A stretch of DNA of 64,000 bases from Paragorgia papillata (GCA_035771165.1 JAWNZC010000324.1:906001-970000); one strand, 5' to 3'. Counted from the first letter of the stretch, positions 57,183 to 63,840 are shown. Made by a program: numbers and translations. The notes: generated by a model from the sequence alone, not told the origin.

Positions 57183-60100
57183 GGTGGGTTTTTTACTGAG
57201 ATTTGAAATCTGGCTCATGGGAACTACTGGCATAAGGGCAGACAACCTACCTAAATAAACTTTTGAATATAAGAATGAAGACAAGTAATAAAACACCTGA
57301 GTGAATAGTCTTCGTTTTATCAATTTTTGAATTACGCGGTATATATCATTAGTGTATCGCAGGCGATGATTACAACGTCCGAATGAAACCCGAAGCCTGA
57401 TCGTTTTAAATTTCCGGAACGCGCTCGGGTTTCTTTCGACTTTTTTTTCTAATTACCTGCCGTGGGACAGATTATAGCCTGGGGACGAGTTTACATTTTT
57501 ACAACAACTGGAAGTAAATCGAATTTATTCTTGGTGTAAAATGTTCGAATGTTCGAATGTGGTGGACAGGGGTAAAAACCAAACAGTTGGGTGGGTTTCA
57601 AATTATTGTAATTTTATTTTGTTTTTAATATCGATGATTCGAAATAGAATGGCACTGTTAGATTCTCTCTTAATTTTTTGACAGTATCTGGTAATTGTCC
57701 ATGAAATATCCCATACAAAGACCTGAAATGTGTAGTTTTTAGTGTTTTTTATGACGTTTTATAATTTTCAAAATTCTGTAAAATCTCCCCCAAAATGCAG
57801 GAAATGGCATTTCAGAGACTCTAGATTTCAAAATTTTCCGGGGGAGCATGGCCCCGGACCCCCCTAGTGCTCGCGCCTTTGGCGCTCGCATTGTCCCCAC
57901 CACTTCTCGTACCCTGGCGCCGCCACTGCCAGGGACAGATTTTTTCCCATATAAACACGACATCCCGGTACACCGGGATGAAGTTTACTGAACTACAATG
58001 CTGGTATAACTTTGAATATTACGGTCAGAATTTCGTCCAAACGGTCAGGTCTAGAGACAAAACACTGAATAAAAGTGAAATAACTTCTAACATAGTAGAA
58101 TTAGGGTGAGTTTTTGCTTTTTTGCACCATTTCCTTAAATTCCCGCGCTTTTTGACCCGGGATGAAATTCATCCCAGTCAACCGGGACGAGCACTTTGTT
58201 TACGCCATATAAACCCAGGATGAAATTTATCCCATGAACCGGGACATCCTGGTACACTGGGATCATATAAACAGGCCCTAAATAAGCAAGAGTGAGGCCC
58301 GCTGCAAAGTAATAGAAAGATTAAGATTCACGTAAACGGGAAACGGCGAACGTGAGATGATCCAAATAGTGAAATAAAAGTAGCGTGCTGCGTAGGCAGT
58401 GTAGAAACAACAATCGAAATATAGTAAGGTTAGATATATGGCTTCGCCCTCGTGTTATTTCATCCTAGCGGGTTAATTTATGGTGGAATACCCCTCGCTC
58501 CATGTCTGTAATTGCTAAATATACATTATATGTGATGTTTTTCCAATATGTTGTGACGTCAAGGATTTAAATTTCCATTTTGAACAAATCTTAATATCTC
58601 AAGAACGAAGTGAGGTATGGAAGAATTCTAAACGCCAATTTTAGAATCGCAAGATTACTTTCAAACAAGAGTGTTAAGCCCTAATCAAACGAGAACGCAA
58701 GTCATCGCAAGTTGGCAGTCACAAATTTCTGTGGCGGTCGTTCGAACACCCAAATTAACAAAATAAAGGTTTCATGAGTGTTTTAAACAAGTTTTAACTT
58801 TGTCACGGTACATAATATTTTCGGGAAATTATTCAGAGCGGCTGGCTGAGATAGCGTGACTGCCAACTTGCAATGACTTTTGATTAGGGCTTTAAATAAG
58901 TAACTCAATTTTTGTAGCGTTAAACTATGCCTGATTCTTCACTTGCCTGCGTTGGGAATGTATTTGTTAATAAGAAATTTATTATAATGTTATGGAATTG
59001 GCCAACAAACTTTCTGTGGCGGCCATCTTGGTACACCAAATTCATCATCTCTGGTGGGTTCGTTTTTAGAGCCGGGTGAGCAATCCAGTTATATAGAGAT
59101 CGCATCATCGCAATCCTGATATTTTTGTGCCGTGTGAATGGGGTATAAGAGTTCGTGGCTTACCTTTCAAATCCAGGAGAAGACGCCTCGAAGCCACGTG
59201 ACAGTTTGATCTTATGCGAGCCCACCTGAACTCCTGGTTGTTCCCAAAACACTGGAACAGACCCTCTTGTTTGAACAAACGACGACACGCAATCATCAAG
59301 AACAATTATCTAAAAAATTAAATAAAAATTCTAGTAATTTTTTAACATACCAGAAAAAAATTTAAACTAGTATTATAACTAGAAATACATAAACGCAACA
59401 ACCCCTCGCCCGCTTTAACGTGTATCCCCCCGGTGTTTAAAGCAAAATTTCCAGTCGAAAATAATTATATAACAGTGGTTGAAAAAAAGTAGAGTCGAAG
59501 CAAAACTTAGATTTAATCAACTCTGGTAGTCTGGTTGTAAAACATATTTTGTTTATTCGAGGTTTCGAAACGTTTTTTTAGCAAGCCTTTAAATGGCTTC
59601 CATGTACATGTTTTGATGGGGGAAACAACAAAGTTTATAGTTTATATAAAACAGAACTGAAGCAACGTAATCTGAAAATTAATAGCCCAAAAACATTATA
59701 TAGATGACAACAAACCACACAGTATAATTGGACCAGCGAGATGAAGCAAAATGCAGATTTTGATTGGAAAATAAATAAAAATATGAAAAACATGCCACGT
59801 CCTATAGAAAAGCAAGACACGTCGGCAAAATAAACTGTAATAACTTTAAAACAAGCAATTGAAACAGAGCAAAAATATACAGTATTAATTGGACTGTAAA
59901 GGTGAAACAAATAGCAAATATTTATTTGAAAATATTGACGAGAAAACATGGAAAACGTTTGTCACGTAACTCACGTTTCACGAAAACAGCTGACATTCTT
60001 AGTTGACAGTGAGATTATTTTTAGACTTGTCTTAAGGTATTTGCACTGGCTAATTTGATATCCTCAGAATGAACTCATTCTATGCAGTTTTGTAGTTAAT

Positions 60101-62233
60101 TGCATCTAATATTCGAAAAATAGGTTTACACCTTGATATACAAAGATATGAATGTTCTGGAAAGTGGACAAATACGGTGATTTTGCCGGAAATAAGGTCA
60201 TTTACAGTGATTGAGCCACGACTGAGCGCGTAAAATGCTAATCAGCGGCCACAAAATACTATAATTCTATAAAATTGTGCGCATGCGTATCTGTTTTGAA
60301 CCGACCAGAAGTAATTACCAGAAGTTAATTGCATAGCAACGGATAAACAAAAATATTAATCAAATGGGAAGGGATAGAGAGGATTATTTACATTGTTTTT
60401 CATGCTGCAGTGATTTGGACCAGCGGGAAAACAACCAGCTGTTTCCGAAGCCATTTACTCTAAATAAATTTTATTTCTTCAGTCATTTGGAGTTCGGAGC
60501 ATTGAGGACAGTCAGAAAAATAGTTTTTCTCAGGAACTACTGCACTGAGGGCAAAAATATTTGGTATGGTGATTCGTTATACATAAATGTACAAACATAG
60601 TTTTGGGTCCTCTTTACAGTTACTTTCTGTGGAAGGAAAAATTTCTTAAAATGAGTTGATTGGTTGAATGGAAACATTGTTCATTTTAACAGATAATATT
60701 TCATTTGCAACTGGGCCCGAAACTACATCGGTGCAAAGTGTAATGCTGAGAAAGAATCTAATTAGTTTCAATCCAATTTTTAAATATTATAAGAAAAAAA
60801 CAGAAAGTTCGCGATTTTACCTGGGTGGGTAGTTAACTCTGTGGGGACGAGAAGGATTCATAAACTTTTACGCTTTTGAAATTTCTCTGTTGTTCAGATA
60901 AATTCTAAGTAACATAGCTAAAGTTGTACATTTTTGAGATATTTTTGAAAATGTCACAAATTAGCCAGTGCAGATACCTTAAACCTTGCCGTTTCTCTCG
61001 CTAGTCGCTATCATGTACTCGTTTACCTTTTTTTCTGACTGCCTCAGTTTGTTAGCTTCGCTTTTCTGTGCTAAGCAAATAAGAAATAACTTCCCTCCCT
61101 TCCGCTGTTTCGTTGTTGTCGCGACAGTTCTGTACGTTCTCTCAATCTTTTCGACTTTCCCTCAACGCTTTTCCTTCGAGTTAATAGTTCTTGTCGCTTC
61201 CCTTAAAGTTTTCTTGTTTCATTGAGCTGCATTTTCTCTTTCCATAGTGATAAATAATAGTATTAATTTTTTGCATGTATATTTCCATGTTGTTCTCCAG
61301 TTCCCCCACAGTTATCACCACGTAAGCTGAACGTACCAGGCATACAAATAAATATACTGATCACAGAAATTTGTTCGCATATCACGCTTGGCCATAAATA
61401 TATTTTATATATTTTGACTCTTCTCAGAGCTAATTTTAAGCCCCGCCTGCGGCTCGGGCTAAAATTAGCCCAAGTCGGGCTAAAAACATATTTATGGCCG
61501 CAAACATCAACTCTATTGTTATAATGAGCAATATGTTTTCGTCATTCAGGCTACAGGATCGGGCAAGTCGCGTATATTTCAGTCAGATTCTATGTTTTTT
61601 CACATCGTAAAATTAATTTATGCATACGTAACAGACACGTTCTGTAGTTCACGCGTCCAGCCGTCTCTTCCAGGGTAGGTAAGTATACCGGGGACCGGGA
61701 GACGGCTGGAAATCAAGCCTATGGCCGACAAACGTAGCAAAAACATTACTGAAACTAAACGGAAAACTGCTGGTCAATAAAAGTGGGAATTCGCTAGCCA
61801 AGAAGAACGCTTGTATAAGATGTTTTCCACTAGTAGTATGTTTTTCCACTGTAACCAATCACAAAACTTTTCTACTAGTGAAGAAATATCGTACTGCTAA
61901 TAAAAGTGGTGGAAATTTGAAACGTACGAGAGGTTTATTTGTCAGGACAATCGCACGGAAATCTCAGTATGCTGATTGCTGATATATTTCACTCAAAGCT
62001 AGCGTACCTGTTCTGTTTCAACAAAATTCGAAACATGCCCGTTGTCATTCACTCCGCGGACGTTGAAACGAGTGCCAGCTCTCTCACAGCTCAGCCTTGA
62101 AATAAGCATGGCTTTGGCTTGCTTCGTTCCAGCATAGACCGTCTTCACCTCGATTCCTCCACACATTGCGTTTAGTAACCACGCAGAACAATCCACGTCA
62201 AACTTTTGTAAATGGACGTGGAGCGAATGGTTC
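29972..62233 (-). CDS. SYNJ1: Synaptojanin (Sac1 + inositol 5-phosphatase), 17 exons, 5' end beyond window
   Basis: The protein is predicted to remove phosphates from PI4P/PI3P (Sac1) and the 5-phosphate of PI(4,5)P2 on endocytic membranes, promoting clathrin uncoating and vesicle recycling. Joining 17 exons listed separately gives 1311 residues plus stop with consistent phases and GT/AG at every junction. In this fragment, residues 1-330 are the back of the Sac1 domain with its catalytic [12 protein letters not shown]; about 375-760 is the 5-phosphatase with [23 protein letters not shown] and SDHRPV; about 765-845 is the RRM-like domain; 845-1311 is a proline-rich tail with SH3-binding motifs ([27 protein letters not shown]) but no NPF motif that I can see. 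The combination of Sac1 and 5-phosphatase identifies synaptojanin. Whether it corresponds to SYNJ1 or to the pre-duplication ancestor cannot be decided here. About the first 180 residues lie beyond 64000. Confidence 0.94.
30846..31367 (+). pseudogene. SGNH/GDSL-esterase-like ORF, antisense in synaptojanin intron
   Basis: An intronless 173-residue ORF beginning [19 protein letters not shown]. Block I GHSF (usual Ser position), block II glycine in GTGGRT, and block III GTND are present. At the place where block V usually reads D-x-V-H-L, the sequence reads DRVLLS, so the catalytic His is replaced by Leu, and the ORF ends 8 residues later. Such esterase domains occur as parts of CR1-like retrotransposon ORF1 and as stand-alone ORFs in invertebrate genomes. 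I see no reverse transcriptase next to it. It is probably a mobile-element or orphan copy without hydrolase activity. The ATG at 30846 is preferred over the upstream TTG. Confidence 0.7.
31368..32389. other. Intron sequence downstream of the esterase ORF, no supported gene
   Basis: No coding frame with recognisable motifs. Could contain the 3' part of the mobile element that carried the esterase ORF, but no boundary is visible. Confidence 0.35.
32390..32648. repeat. Satellite-like repeat, ~200-bp unit, interrupted by a transposon
   Basis: The landmarks GAAAGCTAATATTT, CTAGAACTTCACGA and ATTTACGAAGAA appear at about 200-bp spacing here and at 52750-53225. The downstream continuation of the unit (AACGAAGAATGGTAACATG) resumes at 34912, so the element 32650-34902 inserted within one unit. 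Confidence 0.65.
33600..33891 (+). pseudogene. RecQ-like helicase fragment with frameshift
   Basis: A Q-motif-like segment (TNVNLKPKQ, about 33636-33662) is followed in another frame by [20 protein letters not shown] and SLIYQLLP (Walker A, 33673-33770) and [18 protein letters not shown] (motif Ia region), then a TAG at 33889-33891. The frame change and the early stop show it is dead. It resembles the many RecQ-like genes amplified in cnidarian genomes (inference). Confidence 0.75.
34300..34535. repeat. Foldback with GTCTAACGTTTCGAGCGAAG arms
   Basis: The stretch AGGAGTCTAACGTTTCGAGC at about 34405 and its complement near 34466 form a hairpin, with TAGTAAGG/CCTTACTA outside. A related fragment lies at 58360-58435. 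Confidence 0.65.
34551..34770 (-). pseudogene. Second RecQ-like helicase fragment
   Basis: On the minus strand, the segment [20 protein letters not shown] followed by [12 protein letters not shown] reads as a Q motif plus Walker A of a RecQ-type helicase. Nothing of motifs II-VI follows. It is on the opposite strand to the 33.7-kb fragment and diverged from it, so it is a separate copy. Confidence 0.7.
34976..35637. other. Synaptojanin intron, no bounded element
   Basis: Contains words shared in inverse orientation with 32220-32300 (CTCCCTCGCAGCCGTGTCCAGTG-like) but no coding sequence that I can support. Confidence 0.35.
35638..35913. repeat. Inverted repeat beside the synaptojanin proline-rich exon
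   Basis: AACCGGATGTTCTATTGCGT at 35641 and its diverged complement ending 35913, with an inner pair GCAACTTGCAAACGCTTTGT / GCGTTTGCAAGTTGCTGATT. It begins 46 bp downstream of the exon's donor site (transcript sense). Confidence 0.7.
35960..36898 (-). CDS. SYNJ1: Synaptojanin exon coding RRM end and proline-rich region
   Basis: The 939-bp exon codes 313 residues. It starts [13 protein letters not shown], the last strand of the RRM-like domain, then an acidic stretch ([20 protein letters not shown]) and a long proline/arginine region ([39 protein letters not shown]). Acceptor TTTTAAG at 36899-36900; donor GTATGT below 35960. Phase 0 both sides. Confidence 0.88.
36948..37063 (-). repeat. Family A repeat end, 50 bp upstream of the 36.9-kb exon
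   Basis: Matches the right end of the copies at 37800-38190 and 49970-50328 in reverse orientation (CGAAACGAAAATTAAGTCTG). Confidence 0.65.
37066..37730. repeat. Long inverted repeat (arms ~150 bp) with tRNA-like end
   Basis: The left arm (37066-37215) and right arm (37560-37725) are diverged reverse complements, including GATTTCGGGGATCGTCGGAG and GCCAGATTTCTGTC. The right end has GGTTGTGGGTTCGAGTCCCG, a tRNA T-arm/B-box half. Foldback element in a synaptojanin intron. Confidence 0.7.
37800..38190. repeat. Dispersed repeat family A copy
   Basis: Shares about 390 bp with 49970-50328, with landmarks CATAATGACTTATC, TTCGAATTAATTTGGTTTGA, GTTTAATTTGCATATCAAAC and CGTTTCATAGGCACTTTA. Inverted TTATCAAA segments inside suggest a MITE. 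No ORF is conserved between copies. Confidence 0.75.
38191..39136. other. Synaptojanin intron, no supported element
   Basis: AT-rich sequence with short CATTCRCTTCGCTA repeats near 38185-38250. No gene or bounded repeat found. Confidence 0.35.
39137..39215 (-). CDS. SYNJ1: Synaptojanin exon (RRM-like domain, part 2)
   Basis: Codes [26 protein letters not shown], the MWVTFLEG-type strand of the RRM. Acceptor TTAAG, donor GTAATG. Phases 2 in, 0 out. Confidence 0.87.
39862..40059 (-). CDS. SYNJ1: Synaptojanin exon (end of 5-phosphatase, start of RRM)
   Basis: Codes [20 protein letters not shown] onward to [15 protein letters not shown]. The first residues complete the SDHRPV motif of 5-phosphatases; PTIIVSSC begins the RRM-like fold. 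Acceptor TTATAG, donor GTAAGT. Confidence 0.92.
40573..40672 (-). CDS. SYNJ1: Synaptojanin exon ending in SDHR
   Basis: Codes [20 protein letters not shown] then [13 protein letters not shown], the terminal 5-phosphatase motif completed by the next exon. Acceptor TTATTAG, donor GTATGA. Phases 1 in and 2 out. Confidence 0.9.
41468..41624. repeat. Short foldback element (157 bp)
   Basis: AACTTCTTATTAACC at the left and its complement at the right, with inner TACGGAAAAATATCAGACCT / AGGTCTGATATTTTTCCGTA-type arms. Near-perfect hairpin. Confidence 0.75.
41695..42010 (-). repeat. 5S-rRNA-derived SINE (SINE3-like), best copy
   Basis: On the minus strand the head contains AGTTAAGCCCGG and GGGGTTAGTACTTGGATGGG TGACCG, matching the internal-promoter half of 5S rRNA. 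The body follows (CTCCGAGGGTTTTTCGCC, CCGGTTTTCCTCCCTCC, CTGAACTGTGTCGTAGG). It is in the same sense as synaptojanin and starts about 17 bp after an exon donor. The family is shared with 1908-2060 and 13263-13470. Confidence 0.8.
42028..42319 (-). CDS. SYNJ1: Synaptojanin exon with PAWTDRVLW motif
   Basis: Codes [20 protein letters not shown], then [25 protein letters not shown], a core catalytic motif of inositol 5-phosphatases. It continues into a taxon-specific acidic insert ([16 protein letters not shown]). Acceptor TTTTAG, donor GTTGGT, phases 0 and 1. Confidence 0.93.
42711..43254. repeat. Tetranucleotide array (CAAA)n then (CGAA)n, ~545 bp
   Basis: Mixed ACAA/CGAA units give way to about 30 pure CAAA units (42905-43032) and then about 55 CGAA units to 43250. 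The array is open in all frames, which explains long Asn-Thr and Phe-Val repeat ORFs. It lies 58 bp below an exon end. Confidence 0.95.
43312..43470 (-). CDS. SYNJ1: Synaptojanin exon with GDFNYRID motif
   Basis: Codes [20 protein letters not shown] then [25 protein letters not shown] carries the catalytic Asp/Asn of 5-phosphatases. Acceptor CAACAG, donor GTTAAC. Phase 0 both sides. Confidence 0.95.
43862..43886. repeat. Poly-C tract
   Basis: About 25 C in a row in a synaptojanin intron. Confidence 0.85.
44083..44545. mobile_element. Near-perfect 463-bp foldback element
   Basis: Arms of about 215 bp (44083-44300 and 44320-44545) are almost perfect reverse complements, from TTAAAGTGGTTCTCTGATGA to its complement ending CCACTTTAA, with a loop of about 20 bp. 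Non-coding; TTAA at both ends. It lies in a synaptojanin intron. Confidence 0.9.
44824..45016 (-). CDS. SYNJ1: Synaptojanin exon (5-phosphatase core)
   Basis: Codes [20 protein letters not shown] then [23 protein letters not shown], both hallmark 5-phosphatase segments. Acceptor TGTAG, donor GTAAGA. Phases 2 in, 0 out. Confidence 0.95.
45038..45316. mobile_element. MITE with GGGGTGTTCACATGAGGC inverted ends
   Basis: The left end GGGGTGTTCACATGAGGC and the right end GCCTCATGTAAACACCCCC are inverted copies; inside are GCCGGACTGACTTTAGG-type repeats. It starts 20 bp upstream of the acceptor of exon 44824-45016. Confidence 0.8.
45317..46095. other. Synaptojanin intron with diverged inverted repeat
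   Basis: ACACTGCTGCCAAACGTTTTG near 45704 and GCAAACGTTTGGCAGCAGTG near 46047 are inverted copies. No gene. Confidence 0.5.
46096..46236 (-). CDS. SYNJ1: Synaptojanin exon (5-phosphatase)
   Basis: Codes [20 protein letters not shown] then [33 protein letters not shown] is a family landmark. Acceptor TTTAAG, donor GTGATT. Phases 2 and 2. Confidence 0.9.
46237..47149. other. Synaptojanin intron, no supported element
   Basis: Unique AT-rich sequence; GCGTTAACCAGA-type words repeat at about 46565 and 46725 but no element boundary is visible. Confidence 0.35.
47150..47320 (+). repeat. tRNA-derived SINE copy
   Basis: Head CCTCCGTAGCTCAGTGGTCA then GGATTCAGTTCC, body CGCAACTGGTCCCG and TTGGTCTTAAAATG, matching the element at 27088-27307. 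The anticodon loop is enlarged, so not a working tRNA. Confidence 0.7.
47396..47440. repeat. (TA)n microsatellite
   Basis: About 22 TA units; another TA tract lies at 47603-47631. Confidence 0.95.
47823..48105 (-). CDS. SYNJ1: Synaptojanin exon starting the 5-phosphatase domain
   Basis: Codes [20 protein letters not shown] then [19 protein letters not shown], the first 5-phosphatase motif (CVGTWNVNGG in vertebrates), and ends with [19 protein letters not shown]. Acceptor GTCAG, donor GTAAGT. Phases 1 in, 2 out. Confidence 0.94.
48375..48620. repeat. Dispersed repeat family B copy
   Basis: Landmarks AACACAAAGAAAATCAG and AAGCTAAAGTTTATGTAAATC match other copies. Confidence 0.55.
48748..49475. 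mobile_element. piggyBac-like MITE with TTAA target duplication
   Basis: The ends are GGTTACGTAACACC and GGTGTAACGTAACC, flanked on both sides by TTAA. Long AT-rich inverted segments continue inside (GCACACACTTTTG and its complement). Non-coding. Confidence 0.75.
49476..49969. repeat. Family B-related AT-rich repeats
   Basis: Contains GAATTATTAATGAG and repeated ATCTGATTTACAA/GATTTACA words. Boundaries unclear, no gene. Confidence 0.4.
49970..50328. repeat. Dispersed repeat family A copy
   Basis: About 350 bp similar to 37800-38190, ending CGTTTCATAGGCACTTTAA. It ends about 245 bp below an exon. Confidence 0.75.
50574..50742 (-). CDS. SYNJ1: Synaptojanin exon (end of Sac1 domain)
   Basis: Codes [20 protein letters not shown] then [20 protein letters not shown]. 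The [10 protein letters not shown] motif is typical of the end of the synaptojanin Sac1 region. Acceptor CTGTAG, donor GTAAGT. Phases 0 in, 1 out. Confidence 0.94.
50880..51775. repeat. Polypyrimidine minisatellite (~900 bp; purine-rich in the transcript)
   Basis: Imperfect units of about 55-60 bp containing CTGCCATCCTCTTCGTCCTT and CCTCCCCATCTTCTCTTCC. Almost no A or G on the plus strand. It fills nearly the whole 1-kb intron between exons 51801-51953 and 50574-50742. The 400-residue Ser/Pro/Leu ORF across it is a repeat artefact. Confidence 0.92.
51801..51953 (-). CDS. SYNJ1: Synaptojanin exon (Sac1 domain)
   Basis: Codes [20 protein letters not shown] then [31 protein letters not shown]. 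The TGTGA segment is a Sac1 landmark. Acceptor TTTAAAG, donor GTAAGA. Phase 0 both sides. Confidence 0.93.
52388..52737. mobile_element. MITE with TCCACACTAATCCGTTTTCA ends
   Basis: The left TCCACACTAATCCGTTTTCA and the right TGAAAACGGATTAGTGTGGA are perfect inverted copies. A 33-bp internal segment is tandemly duplicated (52425-52491). Non-coding. Confidence 0.85.
52750..53225. repeat. Satellite-like repeat, ~2.5 units of ~200 bp
   Basis: Diverged units sharing GAAAGCTAATATTTCG, CGAAATTTACGA(A/G)GAAT and CATGCAAACAAAT words; same family as 32390-32648. Confidence 0.7.
53226..54403. other. Synaptojanin intron; no supported gene
   Basis: A segment at 54170-54295 matches the repeat at 15035-15145 (GTCAGTGGTCGCTACCATTA, CAGTCCAGTTATATATAGG). 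The rest is unique AT-rich DNA. Confidence 0.45.
54404..54485 (-). CDS. SYNJ1: Synaptojanin exon with Sac1 catalytic motif
   Basis: Codes [39 protein letters not shown] is the CX5R phosphatase signature with Cys and Arg present. Acceptor TTTTAG, donor GTAAGC. Phases 2 in, 0 out. Confidence 0.97.
54545..55320. repeat. Large diverged foldback
   Basis: Outer arms (TTCCTGATACAATTTTGACC... and ...GGAACGTGTCAAAAATAGCT) and an inner pair around 54780-54910 (GTTAGACCGGTCAGTCCGG / CCGGACTGACCGGTCTAACC) are inverted copies. Non-coding. Confidence 0.65.
55462..55908. repeat. Pentamer satellite: (CCATY)n then (CTATT)n
   Basis: A heterogeneous CCATC/TCATC section (55462-55705) runs into about 22 pure CCATT units and then about 22 pure CTATT units. 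The CCATT/GGAAT motif is the same as in vertebrate pericentromeric satellites II/III; here it is intronic and short. Confidence 0.95.
56079..56248 (-). CDS. SYNJ1: Synaptojanin exon (Sac1 domain)
   Basis: Codes [20 protein letters not shown] then [20 protein letters not shown]. The FDYH..CKGGK segment is a Sac1 landmark. Acceptor TTCTAG, donor GTTGGT. Phases 0 and 2. Confidence 0.92.
56387..56462 (-). repeat. tRNA-derived repeat head
   Basis: The minus strand reads AGTAGCTCAATGGTTAGAGC and later GTGGGTTCGAGTCTCGC. Acceptor ends GTTCC/GGGAAC partly pair. The acceptor is mismatched and the family is repetitive, so it is not called a tRNA. Confidence 0.6.
56497..56640. repeat. Imperfect (GAT)n array
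   Basis: GAT/GAC/AAT trinucleotides over about 140 bp. The Asp-rich ORF here is a repeat artefact. Confidence 0.9.
56735..56831 (-). CDS. SYNJ1: Synaptojanin exon (Sac1 domain)
   Basis: Codes [20 protein letters not shown] then [12 protein letters not shown], close to the conserved LYGKQIIVNLLGSKEGE segment. Acceptor TTGTAG, donor GTAACG. Phases 2 in, 0 out. Confidence 0.94.
56884..58278. mobile_element. Harbinger-like MITE interrupted by a hAT element
   Basis: The ends match the MITE at 16781-17252 (GGGCCTGTTTATATGATCCC and complement), and the body is collinear except for the 895-bp insertion 57034-57928. TTA and TAA flank the two ends. Confidence 0.85.
57034..57928. mobile_element. hAT element nested in the MITE, perfect 8-bp TSD
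   Basis: The ends are CAGTAGCGGCGCCA and TGGCGCCGCCACTG, one mismatch apart as inverted repeats. The flanks are identical CCAGGGAC (57026-57033 and 57929-57936). The copy of the host MITE at 16.9 kb gives the pre-insertion site. It contains T/G tracts (57151-57184) and the GGGGGAGCATGGCCCC stretch of related relics. Confidence 0.93.
58300..58676. repeat. Fragments of dispersed families
   Basis: 58360-58435 matches 34315-34405 (GTAGCGTGCTGCGTAGGCAG), and 58550-58615 resembles family A (ATATCTCAAGAACGAAG). No gene. Confidence 0.5.
58677..58893. mobile_element. Small MITE with AGCCCTAATCAAA ends
   Basis: The left end GCCCTAATCAAA...GCAAGTTGGCAGTCAC and the right end GTGACTGCCAACTTGCAATG...TTTGATTAGGGC are inverted, with TTAA-like flanks. 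217 bp, non-coding. Confidence 0.75.
59164..59309 (-). CDS. SYNJ1: Synaptojanin exon (Sac1 domain)
   Basis: Codes [20 protein letters not shown] then [20 protein letters not shown]. The RGSVP-FWEQPG segment is universal in Sac1 domains. Acceptor TTTTAG, donor GTAAGC. Phases 0 in, 2 out. A short repeat (GCAATCCTGATATTTTTGTG, also at 44700) ends about 20 bp below the donor. Confidence 0.96.
59310..60035. other. Synaptojanin intron, no supported element
   Basis: AT-rich sequence. Two similar words near 59725 and 59890 (TTGGACC/TGTAAAGGTGAA...) hint at an old internal duplication; no gene. Confidence 0.4.
60036..60978. mobile_element. piggyBac-like MITE (943 bp) with TTAA target duplication
   Basis: The ends are GGTATTTGCACTGGC and GCCAGTGCAGATACC, flanked by TTAA on both sides (60032-60035 and 60979-60982). 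An internal 78-residue ORF (60364-60600) has no motif I recognise and no transposase similarity. Confidence 0.8.
60983..62007. other. Synaptojanin intron, short foldbacks only
   Basis: GGCTAAAATTAGCCC near 61457 is a short palindromic region, and TTTTCCACTAGTAGTA / TTTTCTACTAGTG near 61820-61880 is a weak inverted pair. No gene supported. Confidence 0.4.
62008..62233 (-). CDS. SYNJ1: Synaptojanin exon (Sac1 domain), first exon visible
   Basis: Codes [20 protein letters not shown] and later [20 protein letters not shown] then [13 protein letters not shown], core Sac1 motifs. Acceptor GTTTAG, donor GTACGC. The first base completes a codon begun in an upstream exon outside the window. Confidence 0.96.
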
Positions 62234-62319
62234 CTAAACATAGATGAATTCTAGTAGAATAGAAACTGTTGAATAGTAACGGTTCATGGTTTGGCGTGCT
62301 CTTCCATTAACGTGAAAAA

Positions 62320-63840
62320 GATGATAATGATGACGATGATGATAATGATGACGATGATGATAAAGATACGATGATGACGATGGTGATGAATATTGAGATG
62401 ATGACGATGATGATGAATATTGAGATGATGACGATGATGATGAATATTGAGATGATGACGATGATGATGAATATTGAGATGATGACGATGATGATGAATA
62501 TTGAGATGATGACGATGATGATGAATATTGAGATGATGACGATGGTGATCAATATTGAGATGATGACGATGATGATGAATATTGAGATGATGACGATGAT
62601 GATGAATATTGAGATGATGACGATGATGATGAATATTGAGATGATGACGATGATGATGAATATTGAGATGATGACGATGATGACGAATATTGAGATGATG
62701 ACGATGATGATGAATATTGAGATGTGACGATGATGATGAATATTGAGATGATGACGATGATGATGAATATTGAGATGATGACGATGATGATGAATATTGA
62801 GATGATGACGATGATGATGAATATTGATATGATGACGATGATGATGAATATTGAGATGATGACGATGATGATCAATATTGAGATGATGACGATGATGATG
62901 AATATTGAGATGATGATGATGGTGATGAATATTGAGATGATGACGATGATGATGAATATTGAGATGATGACGATGATGATGAATATTGAGATGATGACGA
63001 TGATGATGAATATTGAGATGTGACGATGATGATGAATATTGAGATGATGACGATGATGATGAATATTGAGATGATGACGATGATGATGAATATTGAGATG
63101 TGACGATGATGATGAATATTGAGATGATGACGATGATGATAAATATTGAGATGATGACGATGATGATGAATATTGAGATGTGACGATGATGATGAATATT
63201 GATATGATGACGATGATGATGAATATTGAGATGATGACGATGATGATGAATATTGAGATGTGAAGATGATGATGAATATTGATATGATGACGATGATGAT
63301 GAATATTGAGATGTGACGATGATGATGAATATTGATATGATGACGATGATGATGAATATTGAGATGATGACGATGATGATAAATATTGATATGATGACGA
63401 TGATGATGAATATTGAGATGTGACGATGATGATGAATATTGATATGATGACGATGATGATGAATATTGAGATGATGACGATGGTGATGAATATTGAGATG
63501 TGACGATGATGATGAATATTGAGATGATGACGATGATGATGAATATTGAGATGATGACGATGATGATGAATATTGAGATGTGACAATGATGATGAATATT
63601 GAGATGTGACGATGATGATGATGAATATTGAGATGATGACGATGATGATGAATATTGAGATGATGATGATGATGATGAATATTGAGATGATGACGATGAT
63701 GATGAATATTAAGATGATGATGATGATGATGGTGAATATTGAGATGATGATGATGATGATGAATATTGAGATGATGACGATGATGATGAATATTGAGATG
63801 ATGATGATGAATTTTGAGATGATGGCAATAACAATGACGA
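62320..63840. repeat. Minisatellite with 27-bp and 26-bp units, ~55 copies
   Basis: The unit is GATGATGACGATGATGATGA ATATTGA (27 bp). A variant lacking one A (GATGTGACG, 26 bp) appears from about 62720 and becomes frequent in 63000-63600, and GATATGATG and GGTGATGAA variants recur. The 27-bp section is open as a 9-residue repeat, which makes spurious Met/Ile-rich ORFs. Confidence 0.95.

Noticed and set aside
60364..60600. 78-residue ORF inside the TTAA-flanked element
   Set aside because: No recognisable motif and short enough to be chance; not listed as a gene.
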